From an uncultured Pelagibacteraceae bacterium (GTDB taxonomy: Bacteria; Pseudomonadota; Alphaproteobacteria; Pelagibacterales; Pelagibacteraceae), in the NCBI GenBank assembly GCA_902613915.1, contig CACMJB010000002.1, forward strand, positions 10,001 to 74,000: a DNA stretch of 64,000 nt, read 5' to 3'. Both the position numbers and the translations under genes were made by a program. This document shows, in pieces, positions 44,017 to 53,730 of the stretch (position 1 is its first letter; the number at the start of each line of letters is the position of its first letter). The notes beneath the pieces are model-generated. The model searched no databases. It was not told where the DNA came from and saw only the letters and a program-made list of their open reading frames with translations.

Positions 44017-45109
44017 GTTTCAAAATAAGTCTGAAAAGTATTCAATATTTATCGGTGAAAATTCAATTAATTTGTTGCCAAATAAAATTAAAACCTTGTG
44101 TCCTGAAACAAGAAAAGTAGGTGTAATAATAGATAAAAATATACCTTTAAATTACAAACAAGGACTTAAGAAAAAATTGAAAGGTTATGATGTTACATTT
44201 TTACCATTTTTGGCTAATGAAAAAAATAAATCATTAATCAAAGCTTATTCATTATTAAATGTTTTATTGTCAAAAAATTTTAATCGTTCAGATTTAATAA
44301 TTGGTTTCGGTGGAGGCATCACTGGTGACGTTGCTTCTTTTGTTGCAAGTATCTTTAAAAGAGGAACAAATTTTATCAATATTCCAACAACTTTGTTAGC
44401 ACAGGTAGACTCATCTATTGGCGGAAAGACCGGAGTAAACTCTAGTCACGGCAAAAACCTCATAGGATCATTTTATCAGCCTAAATTAGTATTAATCGAT
44501 ACCACATTTCTAAAAACATTGCCAAAAAAAGAAATGATTTGTGGCTATGCTGAAATATTAAAACATTCAATTATAAAAGATAAAATTTTCTTTAACTGGT
44601 TAAAAAAGAATACAAAATTAATTTTAGATAAGAAAAAAAAAGAATTAATCTATGCAATAAAAAAAAGTTGTCAGATAAAAATGTTTTTTGTAAAGCGGGA
44701 CACTAATGAGAAGAATTTAAGAATGACTTTAAATTTTGGCCATACATTTGCTCACGCGATTGAAACTAAAAATAATTATTCAAAAAAATTTACCCATGGA
44801 GAAGCAGTTCTATCAGGCATGATATTGGCTAGTAAATTTTCAGTTTATAAAAAATTATGTTCTAGTAAGACATTAAATGAAATTAAAAATATTTATATTC
44901 AAAATAATTTAGATTACACATACAAAAAATATTTTGATAAAAAAGAAATTGATAAACTTCTTCCTTTCTTAAAAAATGATAAAAAAAATAATGATGGGAG
45001 AATTAATTTTATTTTGTTAAAAAAAGTGGGTAAAACAACTTTATCAAATCAAAATAAAATATCTTTAAAAGATTTAAGAAGTATTACGAAAACTATTGCT
45101 CAATACTAA
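43997..45109 (+). CDS. aroB: 3-dehydroquinate synthase
   Basis: AroB closes the ring of DAHP to give dehydroquinate, using NAD and a metal. The 370-aa protein has GFGGGITGDVASFVAS (NAD loop), PTTLLAQVDSSIGGKTGVN, and the metal His ligands in LNFGHTFAHAIE and the following FTHGEAV. Length is normal. The 3' end overlaps the convergent bolA by 17 bp. Confidence 0.96.
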   Translation: MKNQEIKFQNKSEKYSIFIGENSINLLPNKIKTLCPETRKVGVIIDKNIPLNYKQGLKKKLKGYDVTFLPFLANEKNKSLIKAYSLLNVLLSKNFNRSDLIIGFGGGITGDVASFVASIFKRGTNFINIPTTLLAQVDSSIGGKTGVNSSHGKNLIGSFYQPKLVLIDTTFLKTLPKKEMICGYAEILKHSIIKDKIFFNWLKKNTKLILDKKKKELIYAIKKSCQIKMFFVKRDTNEKNLRMTLNFGHTFAHAIETKNNYSKKFTHGEAVLSGMILASKFSVYKKLCSSKTLNEIKNIYIQNNLDYTYKKYFDKKEIDKLLPFLKNDKKNNDGRINFILLKKVGKTTLSNQNKISLKDLRSITKTIAQY

Positions 45110-45350
45110 TTTCTAAAGCATGTATTTTGTTTGAAAGTTCATCTTTTAAAACTTTCATTACTTCCTTTTGAGCTGTTACTCTTGAAAGTGAATTTAAATA
45201 CAAAGATTTTATTCTTAGGTGTAGGTAAAATTTATTTCTTGAAAATAATTTATGTTTGACATGTTTATGTGAATTATCAACAATCTCTATTTGTTCAATT
45301 TCTATTTCTTTTTTTAATTTAGTAATAATATCTTCAAAAAAATTATTCAT
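45093..45350 (-). CDS. BolA family protein
   Basis: The 85-aa BolA fold starts at the ATG at 45350 (MNNFFEDIITKLKKE). It keeps the DNSHKHVKH motif with the His used to bind [2Fe-2S] with a monothiol glutaredoxin, and the terminal IHALEISI. An in-frame extension upstream to 45485 would overlap the divergent J-protein gene and has no BolA similarity, so I reject it. In alphaproteobacteria bolA commonly lies next to a J-protein gene and cobS, as here. Confidence 0.9.
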   Translation of the reverse strand: MNNFFEDIITKLKKEIEIEQIEIVDNSHKHVKHKLFSRNKFYLHLRIKSLYLNSLSRVTAQKEVMKVLKDELSNKIHALEISIEQ

Positions 45351-45380
45351 AACTAAGATTTTACTATATAGATTAATTTT

Positions 45381-45896
45381 ATGAAAATAATTTGTGATTG
45401 GGAAAATTGTAAAGAAACTGGATCTTATAAAGCTCCAATAGAAAAAGATAACAGTAAAAAGTACCGATTGTTGTGTCTTAATCATATTAAAATATTTAAT
45501 AAAAATTGGAATTATTTTGAGAATATGAATGATCAGGAAATAGAATTTTTTATAAAATCGGATTTAACTTGGCATAAATCTACAAAAACTTTTGGTTCTT
45601 CAGATAACTTTTTTAATATTTTATGGAATAATGCTCTTGATGATAAATTAAATATTTTTAAAAGCTCAAATTTTAGAGATTTTAAGAAAACAAAAATCTC
45701 TCAGCAGGATAAGGATGCTTTACAGGTTATGGAATTAAACGAAGACGTTAAATGGGAACAAATTCACTCAAAATTTAAAGAACTTGTAAAAAAGTATCAT
45801 CCTGATAAAAATCAAGGAAATAAAAAATTTGAAGATAAATTAAAAAAGATTACTTTGGCTTATAGCCAACTTAAGAAAACTTTAGGAAAAAAATGA
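45381..45896 (+). CDS. J-domain (DnaJ-like) co-chaperone
   Basis: This 171-aa protein has a compact J-domain at its C-terminus (~112-170) with the HPD motif at 140-142. The N-terminal ~70 aa have two Cys pairs (C5/C10, C32) and conserved aromatic residues, as in the alphaproteobacterial group of small J-proteins found before cobS. It would stimulate DnaK ATPase, perhaps for a client encoded nearby. It overlaps cobS by 4 bp. Confidence 0.9.
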   Translation: MKIICDWENCKETGSYKAPIEKDNSKKYRLLCLNHIKIFNKNWNYFENMNDQEIEFFIKSDLTWHKSTKTFGSSDNFFNILWNNALDDKLNIFKSSNFRDFKKTKISQQDKDALQVMELNEDVKWEQIHSKFKELVKKYHPDKNQGNKKFEDKLKKITLAYSQLKKTLGKK

Positions 45897-46870
45897 AAAT
45901 GGAACAATTTTTACAAAAAACAGATATCAAATTATCAGTAAAACAAACATTTGGATTTGATAGTGATATGCAAGTTGGGGCTTTTTCAAAAAAAAATGAA
46001 TACGTTCCAAAAATAGATCCTGATTATAAATTTGATAAAGATACAACTCTAGCTATCCTAGCTGGCTTCTCTTTTAATAAGAGAGTTTTAATTCAAGGTT
46101 ACCACGGAACAGGAAAATCTACTCATATCGAACAAGTAGCTGCAAGACTAAACTGGCCTTGCGTAAGAGTTAATTTAGACAGCCACATAAGTCGAATAGA
46201 TTTAATAGGTAAAGACGCCATTGTATTAAAAGATGGAAAACAAATTACAGAGTTCAAAGAGGGCATTTTACCGTGGTCAATTCAAAATCCAGTTGCATTG
46301 GTTTTTGATGAATATGATGCTGGAAGACCTGATGTGATGTTTGTGATTCAGAGAGTTTTAGAAAATGAAGGAAATTTTACATTGTTAGATAAAAACAAAG
46401 TTTTGCAACAACACGATTTATTCAGAATTTTTGCAACAACAAATACTGTAGGTCTGGGTGATACAACTGGACTGTATCACGGAACACAGCAAATTAACCA
46501 AGGTCAGATGGATAGATGGAATATTGTTTCAAATTTAAATTATTTACCGTTTGAAAAAGAACTAGAAATAGTTTTAGCGAAAAATAAGAATTTAAATAAT
46601 AAAGAAGGAAAAGAACTTTTATCAAACATGATAAAAGTTGCTGATTTGACAAGAAAAGGTTTCATTAATGGTGATATTTCCACTGTTATGAGTCCTCGTA
46701 CAGTTTTACATTGGGCAGAGAATACAAGTATATTTAAAGATCAAGGATATGCTTTTAGAATTACATTTTTAAATAAGTGTGATGAATTAGAGAAAAAAAT
46801 AATTTCTGAGTACTACCAGAGATGTTTTGGAGAAGATTTGCCAGAATCATCTATAAATATCACTTTATAA
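45893..46870 (+). CDS. cobS: CobS-like AAA+ ATPase
   Basis: CobS is the MoxR-type AAA+ subunit that, with CobT and CobN, inserts cobalt in aerobic B12 synthesis. The 325-aa protein has Walker [10 protein letters not shown] (69-77), Walker [11 protein letters not shown] (135-144) and the sensor ATTNT motif. A second ATG 6 bp further in is also usable. No CobN or corrin genes lie in the window, and many alphaproteobacteria without B12 synthesis keep CobS/CobT, so a different chelatase-like or remodelling role is likely here. Confidence 0.9.
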   Translation: MKMEQFLQKTDIKLSVKQTFGFDSDMQVGAFSKKNEYVPKIDPDYKFDKDTTLAILAGFSFNKRVLIQGYHGTGKSTHIEQVAARLNWPCVRVNLDSHISRIDLIGKDAIVLKDGKQITEFKEGILPWSIQNPVALVFDEYDAGRPDVMFVIQRVLENEGNFTLLDKNKVLQQHDLFRIFATTNTVGLGDTTGLYHGTQQINQGQMDRWNIVSNLNYLPFEKELEIVLAKNKNLNNKEGKELLSNMIKVADLTRKGFINGDISTVMSPRTVLHWAENTSIFKDQGYAFRITFLNKCDELEKKIISEYYQRCFGEDLPESSINITL

Positions 46871-46871
46871 A

Positions 46872-48671
46872 GTGGAAAATAAAAAAGAAAAAATAGCTGA
46901 TTTTAAAACTGCAATAAGTTCCACAGTAAAATCACTGTCAAATACAGAAAAAATTGAAGTTTCGTTTGGTAATGAAATTTCCAAATCTGGAACAAATACA
47001 ATTAGATTGCCAGAATTAAGCTCTATTAATAATAAATTAAATTATAATCAAATAAGAGCAATAGCGGACTCGAAATCCTTGAGGCATAGATTCTCTGACC
47101 TTAAAACATTTAAACAATATGAGCCCGATGGAAATATATCTAAGCAATTATATAGGATTGCAGAGAAGATTAGATGTGAAAAAATTGGAACTAGCTATTT
47201 TAAAGGAGTAAAAAACAATATTGAAACTTTTTACCAAGAAAGAGTCTCTGGCTTAGACCTTAAAAGTAGTGAAGATAAAATTGTTGAGTCTTTTGAAAAT
47301 TATTTGCGAACTAAATTCCTTGATTTTGAAAATAATAGTCAAATCGATAAAAAACTAAAATCTTATAAAAAGGATTTAAATGAGAAATTTAAAAATAAGA
47401 TAGGTCAATTGAATGAATTTGCTTTAGATCAAGAAAAATTTAATTCCCTAATTTCTGAGCTTATTGCAAATATGAATCTAGATGAAAATCTAGATGAAGA
47501 AGAAAAAAAAGATGATGAAAAAAATAATGATGATAAACAAAATAAACCTGATAACCAGGAAAAGCATGCAAAAGAAAAAGAAGACAAGCAGCAAGAGATG
47601 TCGATAGACTCTAGTATACCTGACCTTGAAAATGAGGCTAAAGAGTCAGACCAAGTTGAGGAAGATGTTGAAATAGAGGATAGCTCTCAACCAGATTTAA
47701 GAAAAAAAGGTAAGAGTGCTTTAGGTGACATAGGTTATAAAACCTACACTGAAGAATTTGATGAAATTATCAAAGCAGAAGAACTAGAGAATACTGAAGA
47801 ACTTACAAGACTAAGAAAAAATTTAGACCAGCAATTACTTCAACTTAAAAATTTCATTTCTAAACTTGCAAACAAGTTACAGAGAAAACTTTTAGCTAAA
47901 CAAAATAGATCTTGGAATTTCGACCTTGAAGAGGGTTTATTAGACACATCAAAACTACCAAGAATAATTATGGATCCATTCAATTCTTTATCTTTTAAAA
48001 AAGAAAAAGATATCGAGTTCAAAGATACGCTGGTAACAATTTTAATTGATAATTCTGGTTCAATGAGAGGTAAACCTATCTCAGTAGCAGCAATCTGCGC
48101 TGACATACTTTCAAGGACATTAGAACGATGTGCAGTTAAAGTAGAAATACTTGGTTTCACTACAAAACATTGGAAAGGAGGATCTTCTAGAGAAAAATGG
48201 ATGAAAAATGATAAACCAACTTTACCAGGAAGATTAAATGATCTTAGACACATTATTTATAAATCAGCGGATACTCCTTGGAGGCAGTCTAAAAATAATA
48301 TGGGTCTAATGCTTAAGGAAGGGTTGTTAAAAGAAAATATTGATGGTGAAGCACTTAAATGGGCTTACAATAAAATGAATCGAAGAAAAGAAGAAAGAAA
48401 AATCCTTATGGTTATTTCAGATGGAGCTCCAGTGGACGACTCTACTCTATCAACTAACACCAGTGACTATCTAGAGTCTAATCTTAAAAAAACGGTCAAA
48501 TGGATTGAAAATAAAACAAATATTGAATTATTGGCTATTGGAATTGGTCATGATGTTACAAGATATTATAATCAAGCTGTAAAAATTACAGATGTTCAGG
48601 ATTTAGGAGATGTAATGATTAATCAGCTAACTGACTTATTTGTCGAAAAAAATAAAAAAACAATTCACTAA
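46872..48671 (+). CDS. cobT: CobT-like VWA-domain protein
   Basis: This 599-aa partner of CobS starts with GTG one base after the cobS stop. The N-terminal CobT domain is followed by a long acidic linker (~210-280, Asp/Glu/Lys-rich) and a C-terminal von Willebrand A domain with the MIDAS motif DNSGSM near 392. The plan is that of MoxR-VWA systems, where the ATPase ring and the VWA protein remodel a target or load a metal. The usual third subunit, CobN, is not seen here. Confidence 0.9.
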   Translation: MENKKEKIADFKTAISSTVKSLSNTEKIEVSFGNEISKSGTNTIRLPELSSINNKLNYNQIRAIADSKSLRHRFSDLKTFKQYEPDGNISKQLYRIAEKIRCEKIGTSYFKGVKNNIETFYQERVSGLDLKSSEDKIVESFENYLRTKFLDFENNSQIDKKLKSYKKDLNEKFKNKIGQLNEFALDQEKFNSLISELIANMNLDENLDEEEKKDDEKNNDDKQNKPDNQEKHAKEKEDKQQEMSIDSSIPDLENEAKESDQVEEDVEIEDSSQPDLRKKGKSALGDIGYKTYTEEFDEIIKAEELENTEELTRLRKNLDQQLLQLKNFISKLANKLQRKLLAKQNRSWNFDLEEGLLDTSKLPRIIMDPFNSLSFKKEKDIEFKDTLVTILIDNSGSMRGKPISVAAICADILSRTLERCAVKVEILGFTTKHWKGGSSREKWMKNDKPTLPGRLNDLRHIIYKSADTPWRQSKNNMGLMLKEGLLKENIDGEALKWAYNKMNRRKEERKILMVISDGAPVDDSTLSTNTSDYLESNLKKTVKWIENKTNIELLAIGIGHDVTRYYNQAVKITDVQDLGDVMINQLTDLFVEKNKKTIH

Positions 48672-49243
48672 TTCTTAATTTCAGAAACTGAACTTTCCGA
48701 AAAGTCTTTTATTTTGTTAACCAGCAATCTAAATGGAATTAACATTAACAATGCAATTAGTAGTTTAACGGCTAAATCTCCAATAGCTAAAGTTACCCAG
48801 GGTATTCCTGTTGCGTAAAAAGCGATTGAAAAAAATAGAAACGTATCGGTAATAGATCCAATTATTGATGATGCGAGAGGAGCTACATACCATATTTTTT
48901 TTCTTAAAGAGTCAAAGATTTGAACATCTAAGTTTTGAGCAATAAAAAATGCAACTCCAGAACCGACGGCAATCCTAATAGAAATAATATCTAAAAAATT
49001 AGTTGATACAAATAATGTTAAAAGAACTCCAATACTAAATCCTATATATACAACTTTTCTTGCTACCAATTTGCCATAAGCGCGGTTTGCTAAATCTGTT
49101 ATTAAAAACGTAATCGGATAACTAAAAGCACCATAAGTTAAGATTTCATTTAATCCAAAATGTTGAATCGGAAATTGAACTAAGTAATTTGAAAGAACTA
49201 CAACCAAACCCATTAGAAGAGAGAGTTTGTAAAATAAATTCAT
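48668..49243 (-). CDS. yhhQ: queuosine precursor transporter (YhhQ/VUT family)
   Basis: This 191-aa protein has about six membrane helices and the YhhQ signature [21 protein letters not shown] near residues 34-54. The family imports queuine precursors (preQ0/preQ1) for tRNA modification. It is 7 bp downstream of rpmB on the same strand. Its stop interlocks with that of cobT in CTAA (48668-48671). Confidence 0.87.
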   Translation of the reverse strand: MNLFYKLSLLMGLVVVLSNYLVQFPIQHFGLNEILTYGAFSYPITFLITDLANRAYGKLVARKVVYIGFSIGVLLTLFVSTNFLDIISIRIAVGSGVAFFIAQNLDVQIFDSLRKKIWYVAPLASSIIGSITDTFLFFSIAFYATGIPWVTLAIGDLAVKLLIALLMLIPFRLLVNKIKDFSESSVSEIKN

Positions 49244-49250
49244 TGTAGAA

Positions 49251-49529
49251 TTATGATTTTGCTGATATTGAAGCTTTAATTTTTTTTACTTTTTTTGATA
49301 ATTTAGCGTTTTTTGCTGATATTAAAAACTTGTCTATGCCCCCTTTAAAATCTACAGTTCTTAATGCAGCGTTTGCTACATTTAGTTTAATATCTTTCTT
49401 TAAGATATCGCTTCTAAAAGTGACTTTCTTTAAATTTGGTAAAAATCTTCTTTTAGTTTTATTTTTAGCGTGGCTAACGTTGTGACCTTTTAGAGGTGAT
49501 TTTCCTGTTAATTCGCATCTTTTAGACAT
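49251..49529 (-). CDS. rpmB: 50S ribosomal protein L28
   Basis: This 92-aa basic protein begins MSKRCELTGKSPLKGHNVSHA and continues TKRRFLPNL, the classic L28 N-terminus. It has the alphaproteobacterial C-terminal extension with many Lys. Confidence 0.97.
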   Translation of the reverse strand: MSKRCELTGKSPLKGHNVSHAKNKTKRRFLPNLKKVTFRSDILKKDIKLNVANAALRTVDFKGGIDKFLISAKNAKLSKKVKKIKASISAKS

Positions 49530-49570
49530 AATTTTTTCCTGCTGTTATATAATTCTTGTTAACAGTGGGG

Positions 49571-50617
49571 TCAAGCGTTAATTCCAACCGCATCACTAAC
49601 TTTTTTAAGATTTTCTTTTTTTAAAATTGAAATAAGGTCTTTCTTAATCTCTTTAACAATACCCGGTCCTTTATAAACCATGCCTGTATACAGTTGTACT
49701 GCATCAGCACCTGCGGTTATTTTTTCAAAAGCACTTTCTCCGGAGTCCACTCCCCCTACTCCTATAATCTTAATGTTACCTTTGGTTTCTTTGTAGAATT
49801 TTTTAATTAAATTTGTTGAAACATCTTTAAGAGGTTGACCAGATAATCCACCAATTTCATGTCTTTTGATATCAGAAAGATTATCACGATTGCTGTCTGT
49901 TGTATTAGAAACTATTATACTTTGTATTTTATGGCTACTTACTAATTCTACTATTTTGCTTATTTCATTATCATTAATATCAGGTGAAATTTTAATTGCT
50001 ATTGGACAGTCAATTTTTTTTTCTTTTATAATTTTATTTATTCCAGATAAAAGTTTTTTCATCTCCCTTTGGTCATGAAAATCTCTTAAACCTTCAGTGT
50101 TTGGAGAGGAGATATTAATTGTTATATATCCGGCATACATTCCAAGTCTTGAAAGACAAATATAATAATCATCTTCTTTATTTTTTGTTTCTTTATTTGG
50201 CCCAATATTAATTCCTAAAAACCCATCAGGGTGATTTCTCGATATTCTTTTTGACACAGTTTCTGACCCATGATTATTAAATCCAAGACGATTAATAAGT
50301 GCTTGGTCTTTTTCTAGTCTAAATATTCTTGGTTTTGGATTTCCTAATTGTTGTTTTGGGGTAACAGTGCCCACTTCAATAAAACCAAAGCCAAATTTAA
50401 ATAGAGAGTTATAAACTTCAGCGCTTTTATCAAAACCAGCTGCTAAACCAATTGGGTTTGAAATTGTTTTTCCTAAAAGATTAGTTTCAAGCATTTCCTC
50501 ACTTTCCACTTTAAAAAAACTTTTTGGAAAAATATTTACTTTTAAAGATTTAATAGCTAGATCGTGTGCCACCTCAGGATCTAGAGAAAATATATAAGGT
50601 CTTAAAATTGAAAACAT
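49571..50617 (-). CDS. pyrD: dihydroorotate dehydrogenase (quinone), class 2
   Basis: PyrD oxidises dihydroorotate in pyrimidine synthesis and passes electrons to quinone at the membrane. The 348-aa protein has the N-terminal amphipathic helix region of class 2 enzymes, GLAAGFDK (~58-65), NISSPNT (the catalytic Ser region) and GVGGVDSGESAFEKI (the FMN-phosphate site). It shares one base with the lysS stop. Confidence 0.97.
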   Translation of the reverse strand: MFSILRPYIFSLDPEVAHDLAIKSLKVNIFPKSFFKVESEEMLETNLLGKTISNPIGLAAGFDKSAEVYNSLFKFGFGFIEVGTVTPKQQLGNPKPRIFRLEKDQALINRLGFNNHGSETVSKRISRNHPDGFLGINIGPNKETKNKEDDYYICLSRLGMYAGYITINISSPNTEGLRDFHDQREMKKLLSGINKIIKEKKIDCPIAIKISPDINDNEISKIVELVSSHKIQSIIVSNTTDSNRDNLSDIKRHEIGGLSGQPLKDVSTNLIKKFYKETKGNIKIIGVGGVDSGESAFEKITAGADAVQLYTGMVYKGPGIVKEIKKDLISILKKENLKKVSDAVGINA

Positions 50618-52185
50618 TAATTGTTTTTTATTTTATCTTTCATTAACTCAATTGTCTCTTTCAATCCGAAGAAGCTGACAAAATAACCCATTCTAGGACC
50701 ATTTTCTTCTCCAAATACAACTTCGTAAATTAATTTAAACCAGTCTCTTAGATTTTGTTCATACCCATTTTCTTTACCAGTTGCGTAAACAATAGTTTGT
50801 ATTTCCTCAGGTTTTAAGTTTTGTTTAATTTCAGATAATTTTTTAATTAGATTTTCTAAAGCCTTCCTCTCATTTGATGAAGGCTTTTTAAATTTTTTAT
50901 TTGGCTCAACTTTGTCTTTAAAATAATTTATGGCATACTCAGTTAATCCATTTAAAATTGGATAATCTTTAGGTTTAATCTCTTGATGGAATCTATTTAT
51001 AAACTTCCACAAAATTTCTTTATTATCTGCATTGCTAGACCCAACTAAGTTTAATAACATTGAAAAAGGCATTACGATTTTTTCTGCTGGTGGTTTTCCA
51101 TTATGAACATGCCAAACAGGATTTAAAATTTGATCTTTTTCTTTTTGACTTGGATATTTTTCAATGCTTGTTAAATACTCATCAACTGTTTTAGGCACAA
51201 GCTCTGCGTAAAGTTTTTTAGCTCTTTTTGGATTTGGGTACATATATAAAGACAAGCTTTCCGGTGAAGCATATCTTAACCATTGATCAATAGAAATTCC
51301 ATTTCCTTTTGATTTAGAAATTTTTTCTCCTTTTTCGTCTAAAAAAAGTTCATAAGCGAAACCGTTTGGAGGATTTTTTCCAAGAGTTTTACAAATCTTA
51401 TTAGATAAAATAGCACTTTCGGTTAAATCTTTACCGTACATTTCAAAATCAACATCGAAAGCAAACCATCTCATCGCCCAATCTACTTTCCATTGTAATT
51501 TACAATCACCATCTAAAATGCTTGTCTCTATTTTTTCTCCCTTATTGTCAAAAATTGCCTTTCCAGTTGTATTATTTATTTCTAACAATGGTATTTCCAA
51601 TACCTTGCCTGTTTTTGGGCATATCGGTAAAAATGGACAATATGTTTTTCTTCTCTCCTCTCTTAGAGTAGGAAGAATAATATTCATTATATCTTCATAT
51701 TTTTCTGCTACTCTTATTAGCGATTTATTGAAGACACCATTTTTATAATTTTCTGTTGAACTTTTAAAAGTAAATTTAAACTTGAATTTATTTAAAAATT
51801 TTTTTAGCATTTCATTGTTATGCTCACCAAAGCTATTAAATTTTTTAAATGGATCTGGTATATTTGTTAAAGGTTTCCCCAAATTTTCTTTTAAAACTTT
51901 ATCGTTGGGAATATTATCTGGGACTTTTCTTAGACCATCCATGTCATCAGAAAAAGTAATAAGTTCATGATTTATTTTTTCTATATGATTAAGAGCATTA
52001 ATCATCATAGTAGTCCTAGCAACCTCGCCAAAAGTGCCTATATGCGGTAATCCACTTGGCCCATAACCAGTCTGAAAAGTTATTTTGCCTTTTTTTTTTA
52101 TTATATCTTTTCTTTCTTTTAATAGCTTTCTAATTTCAACAAATGGCCAGGATGAAGTAGATTGAACTAAGTTATTATCCAACAT
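50617..52185 (-). CDS. lysS: lysyl-tRNA synthetase, class I
   Basis: The 522-aa protein belongs to the class I (archaeal-type, LysK) LysRS used by alphaproteobacteria and spirochaetes. It has the HIGH-like PHIGTFGEV (~52-60), the KMSKS-like KISKSKG (~290) and a C-terminal helical anticodon cage. A unique class II LysRS would normally replace it, but none is in the window. It is divergent from trkH across 93 bp. Confidence 0.95.
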   Translation of the reverse strand: MLDNNLVQSTSSWPFVEIRKLLKERKDIIKKKGKITFQTGYGPSGLPHIGTFGEVARTTMMINALNHIEKINHELITFSDDMDGLRKVPDNIPNDKVLKENLGKPLTNIPDPFKKFNSFGEHNNEMLKKFLNKFKFKFTFKSSTENYKNGVFNKSLIRVAEKYEDIMNIILPTLREERRKTYCPFLPICPKTGKVLEIPLLEINNTTGKAIFDNKGEKIETSILDGDCKLQWKVDWAMRWFAFDVDFEMYGKDLTESAILSNKICKTLGKNPPNGFAYELFLDEKGEKISKSKGNGISIDQWLRYASPESLSLYMYPNPKRAKKLYAELVPKTVDEYLTSIEKYPSQKEKDQILNPVWHVHNGKPPAEKIVMPFSMLLNLVGSSNADNKEILWKFINRFHQEIKPKDYPILNGLTEYAINYFKDKVEPNKKFKKPSSNERKALENLIKKLSEIKQNLKPEEIQTIVYATGKENGYEQNLRDWFKLIYEVVFGEENGPRMGYFVSFFGLKETIELMKDKIKNN

Positions 52186-52278
52186 AGTAATGGTTTATTA
52201 AATTTTATATGCAAAATACAGATATAATTGCGTCATATTAAGTTGAATTTTAAAACTATTTAAATAATCTCATTTTTA

Positions 52279-53727
52279 ATGAACAGTAACAAAACAGTTT
52301 TTTTCTTAATCGGCGTATTACTTATTGTATTGGGGTTCTCAATGCTAGCGCCATATTCTATGCAGGTAATATATAAAGAGAATAGCCACAGCTTTATTTC
52401 GTCTTCTTTTGTAACAATTTTTATTGGTATTTTATGTATATTAGCAAATCTTGAAAAAGATTTAAAATTAAGCCTTAGACAAACTTTTTTATTCTCAACA
52501 CTTGCATGGGTAACTGTTGCGATTTTCGGAAGCCTTCCTTTTGTGTTATCAAATCAAACTTTTTCATTTAGTGATGCTTTTTTTGAAAGTATGTCAGGTA
52601 TAACTACTACTGGTGCGACTGTTATATCTGACTTGGATAATAGCCCTAAAAGTATTTTATTATGGAGAGCTATCATGCAATGGCTAGGTGGAATTGGTAT
52701 TGTTGTCATGGCTATTACAATTTTGCCTTTGTTAAAAGTAGGTGGAATGCAGCTTTTTAAAATGGAAGGTCCGGATAGCACTGAAAAAATTTTACCAAGA
52801 ACAATTGAAGTTGCAGCTATTATAATTACAACTTATATAGTTCTTACTCTATTTTGTGGTTTCTTTTATTGGATATTTGGAATGACTGTATTTGACAGCA
52901 TTTGTCACGCAATGACAACTATAGCAACAGGTGGTTTTTCAACCCATAATGACTCGATAGGTTTTTTCAAAAATTCAAACATTGAAATTGTTGCAAGTTT
53001 GTTCATTATTTTAGGCAGTATACCTTTCATCTCTTATCTAAAATTTTCTCAAGGAAACAAAAAAATATTTTTTCAAGATGTGCAAATAAAAGGTTTGGTT
53101 TACTTATTGGCTTTTTCAATATTGGTTATGTTTCTTTACTTATTGTTTATAAATTATGAAAGTAATATATTTGAAAAAATAAGAATTTCTTCGTTTAACG
53201 TTATTTCTATTTTATCAGGCACGGGTTATGTAACAGATGACTTTGGTCTATGGGGAAAATTTTCTTTAATTTTTTTCTTATTTTTGATGTTTATTGGCGG
53301 ATGTGCTGGCTCAACAGCATGTGGAATAAAAATTTTTAGGCTACAGATGCTTTTAATTTTTCTTAAAAACCAAGTAAAAAAATTAATTTATCCAAATAGT
53401 ATAATTATAACAAAATATAATAATCAAAAAATTTCGGATGATTTTATAAGATCTGTAATTATTTTTATTTTTTCATTTTTATTTATTTTTTTAATTATTG
53501 CGATGCTTCTTTCCATAAGTGGATTAGATTTTGTAACCGCAATATCTGGCGCTGCAAGTTCAATTTCTAATGTTGGACCTGGATTAGGTGAGATAATTGG
53601 ACCTGATGGGAATTACAAAAGTTTGCCTGATTTATCAAAATGGATTTTAGCAACTGGTATGTTGCTTGGAAGATTAGAATTATTTGCAGTCCTGGTGCTT
53701 TTCTTTCCATCTTTTTGGAGAAATTAA
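52279..53727 (+). CDS. trkH: Trk-type potassium uptake channel subunit TrkH
   Basis: This 482-aa membrane protein has the four pore repeats of the TrkH/KtrB family. The selectivity-filter glycines are seen in TTGATVI, ATGGFSTH, LSGTGYVTD and SNVGPGLG, and the cytoplasmic-gate Arg region lies in the M4-like segment with GCAGSTACG. It needs a TrkA RCK subunit, which is not in the window. It imports K+ driven by the membrane potential or Na+. Confidence 0.94.
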   Translation: MNSNKTVFFLIGVLLIVLGFSMLAPYSMQVIYKENSHSFISSSFVTIFIGILCILANLEKDLKLSLRQTFLFSTLAWVTVAIFGSLPFVLSNQTFSFSDAFFESMSGITTTGATVISDLDNSPKSILLWRAIMQWLGGIGIVVMAITILPLLKVGGMQLFKMEGPDSTEKILPRTIEVAAIIITTYIVLTLFCGFFYWIFGMTVFDSICHAMTTIATGGFSTHNDSIGFFKNSNIEIVASLFIILGSIPFISYLKFSQGNKKIFFQDVQIKGLVYLLAFSILVMFLYLLFINYESNIFEKIRISSFNVISILSGTGYVTDDFGLWGKFSLIFFLFLMFIGGCAGSTACGIKIFRLQMLLIFLKNQVKKLIYPNSIIITKYNNQKISDDFIRSVIIFIFSFLFIFLIIAMLLSISGLDFVTAISGAASSISNVGPGLGEIIGPDGNYKSLPDLSKWILATGMLLGRLELFAVLVLFFPSFWRN

Positions 53728-53730
53728 TTC

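Noticed and set aside
45351-45485. N-terminal extension of the BolA frame up to 45485
   Set aside because: It overlaps the divergent J-protein gene by ~100 bp and the extra 45 residues are hydrophobic with no BolA similarity. The ATG at 45350 gives the normal 85-aa protein.
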